DNA of 64,000 nt, taken from NCBI GenBank assembly GCA_947044365.1, contig OX345648.1:2316501-2380500 (forward strand), read 5' to 3'. Position 1 is the stretch's first letter. Each line of letters begins with the position of its first letter. Origin of the DNA: Petrosia ficiformis (Eukaryota > Porifera > Demospongiae > Haplosclerida > Petrosiidae). Below the pieces are notes generated by a model, which was not told where the DNA came from, searched no databases, and saw nothing but the letters and a program-made list of their open reading frames with translations. A program made the position numbers and the translations under genes. Of this stretch, positions 9,001-22,900 are shown in pieces.

Positions 9001-12000
9001 CTTAAAAGGATTTTGTTTTCTACCAAATACCTATCTAGTGTTTTTCCCAAATGGTGGTACTGTGGCACTCACTCACCCTTTAGTCTTGGTCATCTACTTA
9101 CCTACCTTTAAATCTAATCTTTATGCTGGAAATGCTATTTTACGTACTAGGGTTGTACCTATACACGTATACAATCTATACACCTACATTTCATAATCCA
9201 AATTGTCTATATTCTAATTCTATCTGATATTATCATCTGTGTAAAATATATGTATTTATCTAGTTTATAATCGTTAACACACATATTGGCACAGTGTTAA
9301 TTGTTTTGGGTACCATTTCTTTTTGAGACACATTCAGCCAAAAATTGTTGTGTACCTTTTGTCTTCATCAGTTGCACATACCTTAAATTATATCCAGATC
9401 ATACTCATGACTCAGTAATGGTATAGGCAACTACATGTTTATACAGCATACACATATGCATACTAAGGTTGCTCCTATATATTAAAATGTTATAAAATTA
9501 CTGTTAATATTATCCATATCATTGTGGCTGAAGTAAATTTTACCCCGCACAGCGAGGGTTAAGTGATTGGTTTGTCCATATGTCTATCTGTCTGTCATGC
9601 AATTAAGAAATCGAAAAAAGACTTTGTAATATTTTTTTAAACATCTTCTAAACACATTAGAAAGCTTGAAATTATTCGTGTAAGAACATATGAATACCTT
9701 GCAGTGCTTGCACTGGCTAATACAGTTCATAGTGTACACAATTCCTGTACTTTCTTACATGTATTATCCATTTATAAAAGTCCACCATTTTTTAGTAATC
9801 ACAGACTTCATAGATATAGATATGAGATACTCACATGCTCTCCATCACACCTTTCATAATATAGCACTGTTGTGTGGAGTACATGTATATTTTCTCAGAA
9901 ATTTCTAGTTTTCTTCTGTTATTAATGAAAGAATTGTGTAACATTAATTATCAGTGAGCTAAGAAGAGTGAAGCACTCTACTATAAACCCCTAGTGGTAT
10001 ATTTTAATTTATTCACATTGTAGGATGAGTACTCTATCTTTCCTCGATCTTACACTATGGATATTCATGGATATGTGTTGGTATATTCAGTCACATCAAT
10101 GAAGAGGTATTAGTCTGAGGATGTAGCTTTTAATTTGGGAATGAGGATATGAATGAACACAATAGATTAATTTAGAAAATTTGAATAATTGTTGTTCTTT
10201 TTTCTGTAGCTTTGATACTGTAAAAATCATTCATGAAAAACTCTTGGATCAGTTAGGTTCTGGAAAGTTAGTGTGTGTGGAGGGGAGGGTGTGGCATTTT
10301 AGATATACATGTATCTAGAGATTCATTTAGAATTGTCATATAATTGCACGCCATACTCCCTCAGAAAAATGGATTTTATGTAATCTAAGAGATAAATACC
10401 ATGTTTTGGAACTCTGTTTTCAAGCCTAAATTAAATAATGCTTAATCACCTAACAGTAGTCTAAAGAATATACAGCTTTTATTAATTAATGAAAGTTATA
10501 ATAATTATCTATTTATATTGTGTTTGCTACTTTCGATAACGGTTTTCAATTTTGCCCCTCCCCCTTGCTGCATGTATGTAGCAAACATTTGCTTGTTTTT
10601 CGGGTATGACCACTGTATTTTTTTCAATGCAATGGAAGGTACTTGTGTCACCACATATCATTCATTCAACTTATGAATCAAATTGATACCACTTAGTATT
10701 TGTAATTTTCTGAAACGAATGTTGAGGTTTTTACAAATGAGTATATTTGTACATTTATCATGTCTATTTATCATTTTAATAGAATTCCACTGGTACTTGT
10801 TGGAAATAAAACAGACTTACACATGCAAAGGTAAAATACACATAATAAATGACATGTGAATATTAGTCAGTATATAGTTGATAATATTTAGTTTTAAGTA
10901 GTCAAATTTTTCACAATAATTATAAAAAATTGGCTAATTCTTGAGTAATAGTTCGTAACCAAAATAATCCAAGGCAGCTTTGCTAACCAGTTTCTCAGCT
11001 ACTTTTAGTAGCTTCACACTTTTTATTGTTACATTTGGTCACATAGTAATATGCATGGTGTTACCATAATAATTAGCAATAATACACAAAAAATACAAAT
11101 CAAATACACAAAATTTGCAATATAATAAACCAATTAATATTTAAAATAATTACTATTATTGAAATACCATTCATCCCTAATTAATGATATAACGTTTTGC
11201 GTCATAATTATAATTATGATTGAAAATGATTTTCATTGGTTAATGGTGTCATTTTGAATTTTACAGAGTAATTTCTGCTGACATGGGAAGAAAGCTTGCT
11301 ACAGAATGGAAAGCTTCCTTCGTGGAAGCTTCAGCTAAACAAAATGAGGTGAATGAAATAATCAGTGATATAGGAGGGGGTAGCGACTGGGTTTATTCAT
11401 ACACTCATCACTGAGAAGGGATGGGAACAGGGCAGGGTTCTCACTAGGCTCCTATAGTAGGGTGCTGCACCCTTCTTAGCTCACCCATAATTAATTTTGC
11501 ACCCTTCTTTAAATTTCTTTTATAAAGAAATCTAATAATGATACTGAGATAATGATGATAATTATGATAGTGATAATGATAATGCTGATAACTGGTAACA
11601 AAGAAGAGACCTGACCTTCCAAAGTCTTTGCCTTCTTTTTAGGAGGCATTCTTATACACGTGTATGCGATGGGTGTGGCTACGTATAATTAATAATTCAT
11701 GAATAATTTATAATGAATATTAATTTAATTATTTTGCACCCTTCTATTCGAAAATTCTGGCGAGAACCCTGGAACAGGGGAAGGTCCCTAATAATATTTG
11801 GCTAATTAAAAAGGTTTTAGTCAAACTAAAAGTGGCCATTATTGGCCGTTCTTTGTTTTAGTCTGTTATAGTAGTATTTATTGCAATAGACTTGTAATAC
11901 AGTTGTACTTTAGTTAATTAAAGTCATAATGCCTTTTAAACGGGGCTTGTTATAGTTAACTAAAACAACACTAAAATACACATAACATTTTACATTCTAT

Positions 12001-12101
12001 TCTATTCATATTAGGGTGTAGAGGATGTTTTTCAAAGAATAATTCAACAAATTGAGCAAACATCGGGTAATGATCCTGATGGTAGTTGTGTGATACTTTG
12101 A
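6034..12101 (+). CDS. RHEB: Rheb small GTPase (8 exons)
   Basis: Exons 6034-6082, 6141-6212, 6957-7024, 10024-10106, 10210-10266, 10783-10830, 11267-11348 and 12015-12101 join in frame (546 nt, 181 residues; human Rheb has 184). All introns are GT-AG. G1 is GYRAVGKS (residues 12-19), with the Arg at the Ras-Gly12 position that marks Rheb. The effector loop is DSYEPTIEN, G3 is DTAGQDEYS, G4 NKTD and G5 EASAK. The protein ends in the CaaX box CVIL for prenylation; the final Leu would favour geranylgeranylation over the usual farnesyl, which is inference. Rheb-GTP activates mTORC1 at lysosomal membranes. The start MPPKSRRVAIMGYR matches the family N-terminus. Intron 3 is about 3 kb and full of MITEs. 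The gene is convergent with the ABCB gene. Confidence 0.95.
7870..7990. repeat. Partial MITE, ATCCCTATGATTGC family (Rheb intron 3)
   Basis: Contains TTTTTATGGGCCATAGGACT and ATCCCTGTTATTGTTTTCCA followed by CTTGTGTCATGTACATG, the conserved end of the family. The partner end is not clear. Confidence 0.45.
8122..8445. mobile_element. MITE, ATCCCTATGATTGC family (Rheb intron 3)
   Basis: From ATCCCTGTAGTTG to GGAAAGCAATCATAGTGAT, with the core CTGCTGGTCTGTAGAGC and CCATTAATTGACCGAACCCC and an internal (TA)n tract. A further family end (AAAGCAGTCATAGGGAT) lies at about 8507-8523. Confidence 0.6.
9150..9500. repeat. Diverged copy of the TTGCACCTATA MITE (Rheb intron 3)
   Basis: Starts at TAGGGTTGTACCTATACACG and shares CATAATCCAAAT, TATTTATCTAGTTTATAA and ACATTCAGCC with the copies at 5268-5661 and 50436-50805. 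Confidence 0.45.
11433..11771. mobile_element. MITE with CAGGGTTCTC ends (Rheb intron 7)
   Basis: The left end CAGGGTTCTCACTAGGCT is inverted at the right (AATTCTGGCGAGAACCCTG). The internal motif TTGCACCCTTCT occurs twice. A partial copy lies at 20225-20325 in ABCB intron 3. Confidence 0.55.
11811..11973. mobile_element. MITE, TAGTGTTGTTTTAGT family (Rheb intron 7)
   Basis: Ends GGTTTTAGTCAAACTAAAAG and TTAACTAAAACAACACTA, with the internal motif GGCCATTATTGGCC. Other copies lie at 35756-35947 and 60471-61093. Confidence 0.55.
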
Positions 12102-12283
12102 ACATTCTACAGATCTATCGAGTCCCTCATAAAAATGCATGTCAAATAATATATTTATATTTATAAGTATTTATTATTTATGTCACTGATGTGTTCTGTT
12201 TTTTTTTCTTCTTTTAAGGAGAAAGTATAACTCAATATTAATAATACTAATCTATACCAGAATTATGTATTGCTCTATTGACA

Positions 12284-12560
12284 ATTACAATGTGGTCTTT
12301 CCTTGTTGTTATATGTAACTCCTGTTCTAGTAACTGTAAGTGAAGTTAGTACTGCATGGGAATAGTAGGTTTATTTGTATCATGTATGTATTATTACAAT
12401 GTGGTCTTTCCTTGTTGTTATATGTAACTCCTGTTCTAGTAACTGTAAGTGAAGTTAGTACTGCATGGGAATAGTAGGTTTATTTGTATCATGTATGTAT
12501 TATTACAATGTGGTCTTTCGTTGTAACGCCTGTTCTAGTTAGTACATGTACACGTTTATA
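12284..12560. repeat. 109-bp tandem repeat, 2.5 copies
   Basis: The unit starting ATTACAATGTGGTCTTTCCT begins at 12284, 12393 and 12502 (the last truncated and diverged). The first two units are nearly identical, so the duplication is recent. It lies just downstream of Rheb. Confidence 0.85.
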
Positions 12561-13005
12561 GCAGGTTTATTTGTTAGAATTAATATTTACCTATCACTCA
12601 TTAACTTGGTTTTTAAGTTCATATTTATATATATAATAATTATATATAATTAAGTTAATTATACTTGTACTTATTAAAAGGGACAGTCACATCAGAAGTC
12701 AGTTCCCACATTAGGACGCAACAAATTATAATGGCAGAAGTACTCTGTTAAAGTTCATCAGGAAGATATATATATAATAATATATTATACATAATATATA
12801 TAATTATATATAATTATAATCCTTTAAATTTCATTCAATCAGCAAATTGCAAGAAAAGCTAGAGGAAATGCACAATTGCAAAGTATAATTATATACTATA
12901 AAAAATTCACAGAATGTACACCTAAGTGTATGTTAAGGTACACTGAGTGAAATCAGTGAATATCTCCCATTCCGCCAAATAATATAGTCAATTGAAAGAA
13001 GACTA

Positions 13006-13374
13006 TTAGGGTTGCACCTACATATAATACTAGTCTATATATAATATATCAGTATAGGCAACACTGTATTCCCAATATACACAATATTCACTACATGTGC
13101 TCATATCTGATCGTAAAATGGCACCAAACAATATAACACCCATGTGGAATTATTAATTCCAATATGCACTATTACTCGTACTATTTTTTGTTGGTTTCAA
13201 ATACAGTGACTGTTCTATACTTGTCATGATCAAACAACAAAAGAAAACATTGAATGATTGTACGAGTGATTAAATTAATAAAGATATTTCACACAGATGA
13301 TAATATTGGATTGGATCTGACATAAGCAATTTTGATTATGAATAGGTGTATATAGGCAAATTGGTGCAACCTTA
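13006..13374. mobile_element. MITE with TTAGGGTTGCACCTA ends
   Basis: The left end TTAGGGTTGCACCTACATAT is inverted at the right as ATAGGCAAATTGGTGCAACC. It lies in the convergent intergenic region between Rheb and ABCB. Part of it (13142-13262) is repeated directly at 13817-13930. Confidence 0.5.
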
Positions 13375-13930
13375 CCACTATATATAATTTGATTGTCATT
13401 GGACTACTTGATTTAGTTCCATTATTTAATTAAATAATATTATCTTGGTGTGGATTTGGAAAGACTATGCAGTACATCCACACCTAGCAACTACATACCA
13501 CACACCTCTATCTTCTTTCTCAAAGGAAGAAACTGATTTTATGCTGTGAATGATCTGCCAAACTGCATGCTATATATTTATTTCGTGCCTCTGTTTAATT
13601 TCTGTTGTATGTTCGGAATGGTTTATTGTACAATAGTTGAGTAAATAATTTAATAATTTATGTAGCTAGAGAAACAAATTTATTGAACAATCCCATATAT
13701 GCATATGGAGATGGAAGCTCATTTCCAAGATAAAACAAAACATACTACTATCATAATCACAAGAGGAACCTTAAACAGTGCAAATTTTGAAAAGGAGAAC
13801 ACTTTGATAATCTTCTGAATTATTAATTCCAATATGCACTATTACTCGCGCTATTTTTTTGTTGGTTTCAAATACAGTGATTGTTCTATACTTGTCATGA
13901 TCAAACAACAAAAGAAAACATTGGATTATT
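13142..13930. repeat. Direct duplication of a ~115-bp segment
   Basis: 13142-13262 and 13817-13930 share GAATTATTAATTCCAATATG through GATCAAACAACAAAAGAAAA with few differences. The second copy ends just downstream of the ABCB stop codon, in its 3' untranslated region. The DNA between holds no gene. Confidence 0.75.
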
Positions 13931-13958
13931 AGTAGCACACTATGTGTGATTGGTTTGT

Positions 13959-16900
13959 TTATGTTTGCATAGTACTCATGTGATAGTAAGCTCCTTTTTG
14001 ATCCATTAAATTTGAATGCGTTCCTTGTTCAATCAAACAACCCTTGTCTATTACAGCAATACTGTCTGAATTATAAATGGTAGACAATCGATGAGCAATA
14101 ATTATAGTAGTACGACCCTTCCTTGCTTTCTCTAGAGCATTATGAATAACTTTCTCATTCTCTGTGTCTAGAGCAGAGGTAGCCTCATCAAGAAGTAGGA
14201 TCTTTGGGTCACGTACTAGAGCTCGAGCAATAGCTACTCGTTGTTTCTGACCTCCACTCAGCTGAGTACCTTTGAAACCAACATTAGTATTATAACCCTG
14301 TGTGTAAAGTGAACAGTATGGTTGTGTGACTCTCACAGAATTCATCACTAATTCTAACCCAAATCCCTAAATCCTGAACTAACCTGAGGTAGAGACTGAA
14401 TGAACTCATGTATATTAGCAGATTTAGCAGCTTCTATTACTTGCTCATCACTGACTTCTCTAAAAAGTGCTCCATAACGAATGTTGTCTACAATCGACAT
14501 ATCAAACAGTTCAGGTTCTTGAGAGACTAGACTAATCTGATGACGAAGCCAAAATATGTTGAATGTGTGAATATCAATTCCATCCAACAGAATACTTCCA
14601 GATGTTGGATCATAAAATCTTTCAATCAGAGAGATGACAGTGCTTTTGCCTGAACCACTGGGTCCAACAAGAGCCAGAGTGTGACCTGGTGTAATTGATA
14701 TATTAATACCTTTCAGTACAGTCATTCCAGGACGAGCTGGATATTTGAAACAAACTTGCTGTATTTCAAGGTTTCCTTTAACTTCATTCTATTTAACATG
14801 TACACACAAAATTTAACGAAATGTATAAAAAAATACTGTTAACTTACTAGAGTTATACCATCCTTCTTAACATTTTCTACTATTGTTTGTTGTGACAACA
14901 ACTTTAAGAAACTATTTGCTGACAACAATGCATTTTGTGAGTCTGGTAATACATGAAATACTCTCTTAGCTACTTCACCCACAAAGAACACTGATACAAT
15001 TGCACTAATTAATTATATAAAATAATTAAGATGATTATCATAGGACGTAAATTGATCTTACGCAAATATGTTGGAGTACTCTGCATAGTACACTTTGTCT
15101 GTGTCTGATGTGTACACAAATGCTCCAACAATGTAACCAATACTCATAGAGAATGGTACTATTGCTTGCAAAATTCCAAAGATCACATCTTTAATGGCAC
15201 TACTTTTCAAATCATATCTACAATAATAAATTTTAAATGAATTATCATATATCATTTTTCTACCAGATTACCTGAATGGTAGTTCTAAAAGTTGCCCATA
15301 CTTTCTGACTAGTCTGCTCTCAATACCAAGGGTTGCTACAGTATATACATTCTCAACAGCTTCAATTGCAACTTTAGCACTATCTTCAATTAGTCTATTT
15401 TTCTTATTAGCATACCTTGTAGTCAAAATGACTTCAAGATATCCTCCAATAAGCATTACTAGAAATGTTGGTGTAACAACTAATGCAATAGGCCACACAA
15501 ATGCAAAATCGAGTATAACTGTAACTATTACCGATATGATAGTTCTGAAAGAAAGTCCTACACGAGTACACATGATCTAAAAAGGTATGTATATATGAAT
15601 GATTTAATATCATATGCCTTTACTCACTTGAGTAATAGCTGAAGCTTCTGTTGGTATCCTATGAGTCAGGACACTAACAGAGTTTTCAGGTCGATCAAAC
15701 CAAGTAATATCTTGTCTCATCATTGTTCTAAATGATTTTAGTCTAACATTCTCATTTAGTTGTAGTTCACAAATCCCGAGGGAGAATATCTGCAAAGTCA
15801 TGAAAATAGAGGTGCATAGTGCATACACATACAGTTTATGGCATATGGTATACTCACACTGACAAAGCCAAACAGTGCTTGTACAGAACCTAAGACTACA
15901 AAGACTATGACATAAAACATAACACCAGCGAATACTTCATTGCTGTCCATCTTGCTAATACTCTGAGGAAAAAATTGATAGTTGGTTGTGATTACGTTAG
16001 CACAGCATACCATTATTATTCCAAGGTACAAGAAATAATAGATAGCTGCAGTTATACCAGTTAGTGTGAACATAAATACTGCAAATCCTAACAAGAATTT
16101 GTGAACTTTGTCGAGACACAAAGCAAATATCTCTTTAAGTATAGAAAAGAAATTAAATTTTGGTTTAGTAATTTTTCGTAACAGTGGAGAATCCTCTGAG
16201 GTTTCCTAAAAAATAAATATTTGAAACAGTAAAAATACTACTGTTAAATAATGACATATGCCCAAAATTATTAATTATAAATGAAAAAAACATAATAGAA
16301 CCAATATATAGCATCACTGTATATACCTTATCTGATTCTACATCCTGCAGCAATATCTCACTGCATTGAGGGAGTTTACTAGTACTTTGATAGAAAGATT
16401 CCCCATCAGATGCTTCACTACTCTGTGGTTGTTGTTGATGCATCAAGTCATGAGTAAAATCTATGGAAAAAATCATTTGCGCTATAATTTATTTTACAGT
16501 TATTTTTCCGGCTATATATTATACCTTTTTCCTTTTCTTCACTCTCTTCAATAATTTGTTTAATGACAAGTTGATAATAGAGACCTTCCCTCTTCATCAA
16601 TTCACTGTGGCTACCCATCTCTACTATACATCCATTATCAATACCAATAATCACATCTGCTGTCTGAATAGTAGATAGTCGATGAGCAATAATGATAGTA
16701 GTACGACCTTCTTTTGCTTTGTACAGAGCATCCTGTACAATTTTCTCACTCTCTGTGTCTAGAGAAGAGGTAGCCTCATCAAGAAGAAGGATCTTTGGAT
16801 TTCGTACTAGAGCTCGAGCAATGGAAATGCGTTGTTTCTGACCTCCACTCAGTTGAGCACCCCCCTCACCAACTAATGTATCATATCCATCTGGTAGTTC

Positions 16901-19900
16901 ATAAATGAAGTTGTAAGCATTAGCAGCTGTAGCAGCCATCTTGATCTCCTCCATAGTAGCATCTTCCTTTCCATAACTAATGTTTTCAGCAATACTGACA
17001 TTAAATAGTAGGGGTTCCTGAGATACAACTCCAATCTGGTTTCGTAACCACATAATATTCAAATTTTGAATATCAATTCCATCTAATGAGATCTAAAAAT
17101 GATCTATAACAATATCACAGTCTTCAGAGGTAAATACTTACATTTCCTCCATTAATGTCATAGATTCTTGGAATTAGTTTTGATATAGTACTCTTCCCAC
17201 ATCCACTAGTACCAACTAATGCAACAGTCTGTCCTGGTTTAATACTCAAGTCTAATCCATGTAATATCTGTGTATCAGGACGAGATGGATAACTGAATAT
17301 AACATTAGAGAATTGTATGCCTCCTTCAAATGAATCAGGAATGATACCAGCATCAGAATCTGGATTAATTTCTGATTTCTGGTATAATTATAAAAAAATC
17401 ATTAAAATGCTGTAAAACCATGTTTAACAATTAGACTGACTTGATCAATAACTTCATACACTACACTAGCAGTTGTAATAGAAGCAAGTAGATCCCCAAG
17501 TTCAGGAAGTACTTCAGAAATTGCAAAGCCAGCAGTACCAATCAGCAGTATAATCTATACTGACAATAATTATTATTAAATAAAATAATCATTCATTGTT
17601 TTCTTTCTGAGTATTTGCTTGTGAAAAAATTAAAAAAGACATAAATTTAATTTGGCAATTAATTATTACAGTAATTTTTTGAGAGAAAAAACTTATTGAA
17701 CTGCAAACACATTATCACTCTCAATCATGTTACATCGAATAATTAACTCACCAGAAATATATCACCAAATTGAATAGAACAATTAGTAAACAAATATGCA
17801 CCATACCTGTATAGGAAATATATATATATATAAACCATGGAGATGTTACAGGATAATAAATATTTTATATGTATATATATGTCTTACGATAATCCCAAAG
17901 CTTGGAACAGTCGGATAAATAGCATGAACAAAGCTCTTAATAATGCTGACATAATTGATATCTTGTACGATCCCTGACCTGCTTGTTTCAAATGAAAGTG
18001 ATATCTGCAAATTATAGAATAAGATCACAAAAATTAGGAGACTGGTTGCACTTATTGAAAACACAAAGTAAAAAATGAAGTGGGTGCAAATTGATATGTG
18101 GGGAAAAACTTTAGAATGAGATGAATAAGTATATACATCTAAGTGGATTTGAAAGGCTATAATGCACATTTGGAAGCATATACTATAATTATGTTAAAAA
18201 CAGGTAAACTAAAATAGGTTAACAATACAGCATAATAATTGGATGTGACATGGCCTGACCCCATAAGCTTATGCTGATACAGAATCAAGCTGTAATTAGA
18301 GGTTTGTATTTACTTTGCTATCATACCAACTTCTAAGACAATTTATTGCTGATATAGAAGACCCAAGATATAACAGTTAACAACCTTTCCACTTCTTTAT
18401 TCTGACCACCATATGCCTTCACTGTCTTGATGGATGACAGTACTTCTTCAGCTACTGATCCAGCCTTTGCAAGAGCATTTTGTTTCTTAGCAACAAATAT
18501 GGCAGTGACCTTTCGTAAGAATATGTTATAACTTTACAAAAACATGATAATTTTCAGTTATGATACTAGTGTCGCAGAGTATGGAAGATCATCCTCCACT
18601 TCTTAATTAATTAACCCTTAGAGGACTGATGTCACGTATATGTGACATTTGACCCCTAAACAGTTCAGAGTGCGTTCTTAGCATTACGAAGTACTCCAAA
18701 TGTTTGTAATTGGTGTCAAGAATAAGCCTATGATGGTTTTCGACCGCCCTTTACCCTAAATATTGAGTACGAGGGGAAGTTTAAAGTGAGGTGTCTCCTC
18801 ATTAATGGTGGTTTGCAGGGGGTTCAGCCCCCTCACTGCCCACGCAATCTGATGGGTAGCTGAGCCATTTCTCTTGCTGTAAAACCCGATAGGGTGGGTG
18901 TAGCCGCTGTAGAGGGTGCCAACATGCAGTGGGGTCATTTTGTTTACCCCATTGCAGTCAAACGAGGGAGAAAACTGCATTTGAATTAGTCCTACGAAGC
19001 ACTTGGGGACTTTCGAGTCCTAGTAAGCAAGCTGCTAGAAGTATTACTCCATGTCAGAAAAGCGGCCAAGTTTGGGATACAGAAAACCAATACTGGTCAA
19101 GATATATGCAACAGAGACGCCAGTGTTGGAAATGGGAAGAATTTTGAAAAACAGGTTCAGTGCTCTAAGGGTTAATTAATTAAACAGAAAAATATGAAAC
19201 AACACAATGATTATATTATAATTAACAAAATATTGTATATATATATGACACCTTTCCAATTATGTAAGAAGCTAGAAACAGCACAGGTAGAAGTGTACAG
19301 ATAACTATAGTTAGTTCCCAGTTGACAATAAAAGCAACAACAAAACAGAATGTGAATGTAGCAAGGTCATCAATAATTGTAGCCATACAACGACCAATTC
19401 CATTTTCGATAGTTTGTATACCACTATAGGAAAATTAAAGTATGTATTAAATGTAGTCTCTATAATTACAATGTTCTAAACAGTACATAAGGAGAAAGAG
19501 TTCCTATAGTTTGATTTTGGAGTTTGGGAGATGGTAATAAATATAATAATTATGAACCATTGCCTGCATATGAAGAGCAGAGGGTTATTGCGATCATTTT
19601 GTCTGTATGTGCATGTTCGAAATATTTCTACAAAACTATGAATATTAGCACTTCAATAGAATTACTTCAAATTATATAGGGATCAACAAAAATTAATGTT
19701 ATGACAATTTTTTATAACTATTGGTTGGTGTTTCACGATAACCTTAAGAAGATGCCTAATAACAGATGAGTACATGGAAACACAAGTCATCCTTTTTGAA
19801 GGCTATCACTCTCAAAGCACAGCTTGAAATCAAGTACAATTGAGGTAGCACTGACTCGAAGTCATTTTTTAGCTCCACCTATTCTATTTGATAGAAGCCA

Positions 19901-22900
19901 CAAAAATGTTCTTCTAGTTTCTACTGTTTTCCAAATATTCAGTTTTCACATTGCCTGTGGTGAGGGTTCTGAACTACAAGTGCATTCATTTGAAAGAAAT
20001 TTGCGAGCGGATAGAAAAGAAGTGCATTTTATATATTTAATGGAGAACAAAACAACTAAAACCTATTATATGGCCATAATTATTATAATATATATATATA
20101 TATATAATTATGTATATATATATATATATATATATAATTAGAAGAATAATAAAAATTAATGAGTATGTAGGGATATCAAAATTGAAAAAGCACCATCCCT
20201 ACATAGAGAGTACTAATCAGGTTCATACTAGGCTCCTAGGCACCCTTCTATTACCTGCTAGCACCCTTATTAGCTCACCCAGAATTAATTTTGCACCCTT
20301 CTTTAAATTTGTTCTATAAAGAAAACTGGATGCTAATTTTAGGGTGCTGTCTACTCATATTTCATGACGACAATTTAGCATAAGAATTATTCACTGGCCA
20401 AAAATTGAAAAATAAAAGAGCTCTTTTCTTTTTCAATAAAAAGAATATTTTGGCTAGTGAAAATATTAATGCCTCAACCTAGTAACAAAGGCCTCTGTAA
20501 TATATATAATTATATAGGTTTACTAATAAAATACTGCATGTAAATTGTCGTCATGAAATATGAGTAGACAGCACCCTAAAATTAGCATCCAGGCATTATC
20601 ATTTTAGTCTGTCAATTGTCATAGAGGATACATGCATGATGTTACTACGACATTAAAAGATACACTAGAATAAATTAAATTATGTGGTTGCAGGTTTCCA
20701 AACTTCTTTTTGACTTGCATTTGGAAACCTGCAACCACATAATTTATATATATATGCATGGTAAAAAGTGTCTTTCAACTCACTGTGATAGATGAGTAGG
20801 TAGTTCAGCAGAGGAATAGATATCAAACCATCCAACATGTCTAGTTAATATTGATTTGAGGTAATCCAATCTCATCTTTTTCGCCTGACGGGAACCACTG
20901 AATGACCATAGAAAACGAGATAAAGTCTTCATCAGAAATAATACTAGTGTTAAACCAAATGAATAATAAGTATAAATAGCTGTTTCATTGCGTAACATAT
21001 CTGCAGGATCATTTGAGGTGGTGTAATCAATTAAATTTGTCTCAGTTGATATGTTACAGAAGTAATCACTAGTATAATTCAAATTGACCAGTTCTATAGC
21101 CACAGTATACTCAGAGAATTCATTCACTATGTTTCCAAATAGAAGAATCAACAATGAACGGCATAATCCTGCTACTAAAGCAAATACTGCTGCTTGTAGC
21201 ATTACTAATACATCCAAGAGGTTGGCATATCGGTACTGTAAAGAAATAGTATTTGATTGTATATTAGATGATGAATTCACAGGCTTACCAATTTCCAAAA
21301 TGAGATAGCATTTTTAGTCTTTTTCACTCTTTTTTGACCTTCTTTACTGCTATAATAATCACAATAATTAAAAGAAATAACGCCGGTAATATGAAGTCAA
21401 CATGAATAACATATTGATGAATCTCATTATAATTACACTATATTTAGCTTAAATGTGGCATGACAATATTATAAAGCATTTAGCACTATTATAGAAAAGT
21501 CTCTCATAGGCTTATATAGCCAGGTTAAGCTAACATAAACATTAATCTAGTTATAATTATAAATAAATGAATAATTATAATATAATTATTCATTTATTTA
21601 TTATATTCAAAGCTCATCTATATGATTACTTTTCATGTTCAAGAAGGAATATGATGAAATTGTAATTATTTCTGGCCATGCTTAACTATCACTTGAGTAC
21701 AGAACCTATACTCTATTATGGCCACTCACATAACTCATTTACTTTTCATTGACGTGTTACTGTTAGTGTAGCTATGCAAGTTTATAGTCTCATTCCAAGA
21801 CCCTACTTGTATCATATAGCAAGGTTCAGGAGATGGTATGCGAGAAGGGTCTGGCGAATGGGCCTATGGTCACCAAGTGTTTTTCCTACCATAAAGTGAA
21901 GTGTTACTTAATTACCCTTACTGCGAAGCATAGACTGAAGACTATGGTATTGTGTGTGTCTGTCTATATGTTCACAACAGTTTTTTTTTTTGATTTGCAA
22001 AGACACTCAATAGTTAATAACTAATATGAAGAGTACCATAACATACATAATAGATGAAAAATTAATAAGAGAAAAATGTAAATATTAAATAACTATAAGT
22101 TAAGTTTTGAAAGTCTCAAACTGAGGAAAAGATGGAGAAGATTTGAGATGATGTGGAAGAGAGTTCCAAAGAGATGATACAGAAGGGACAAAAGAATTTA
22201 ATGTAGCAGAAGTCTTACTATATGGCAGAAGAACATTCAGGGGATGATATGAGTGGGAGGATCTGATCAAAGGGGGATACAAATAAAAATGTTAGGAGGG
22301 AAATAAATTAGGTTATTCAGAATTTTGTAGATGATAAATAATTTAGATTGAAAACGATGGGTGGAGAGGGAAGGGAGTTGAAGATTGGAGAGAAGATCCA
22401 GGTATTTGCAGACCAGTTAGTTATAGGTGCACATACAAAGAGCAAACTTCCGAACTTTTTCAAGCTCAGAGGCGAGAGAAGAACCAGATGTAGGGTCAAA
22501 GACAGAAGAGTAGTATGAAATGTGAGGGAGGAACAGAGCAGTGTACATTTTTAGAAGAGAATGAGGAGAGGAATTACGATAGAAGTGACGAAAAATGACT
22601 ATTATTAACTGCCTTGATTTATAACAGACAGACCGGATATGAGCCAACCAAGAGAGATTGGATGAAATAATTACTCCTAGGTATTTAAAACTATAAACTA
22701 ACTCAAGACGAGAATGATTAACATAGAGAGGAGAATAGTAAGATTGTTTATGTAAATAATAAACAGGAGGGGACCAAGAATTGAACCTTGGGGGACACCA
22801 GAAGAAACATGAGATTTACTAGAGGTAGAACCATTAACAACAACTTGCTGAGAACGATCAAATGCTTTAGTAAGATCAAAGAAAACTGAACAAACGAAAT

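Noticed and set aside
16366..16554. Small plus-strand frames over the ABCB exons
   Set aside because: They are antisense shadows of the transporter exons.
20780..21298. A start at [12 protein letters not shown] for the ABCB gene
   Set aside because: That frame reads through intron 2. The real join goes from exon 2 (ending FWKL, donor GTAAGC) to exon 3 at 21235, with matching phase and family alignment.
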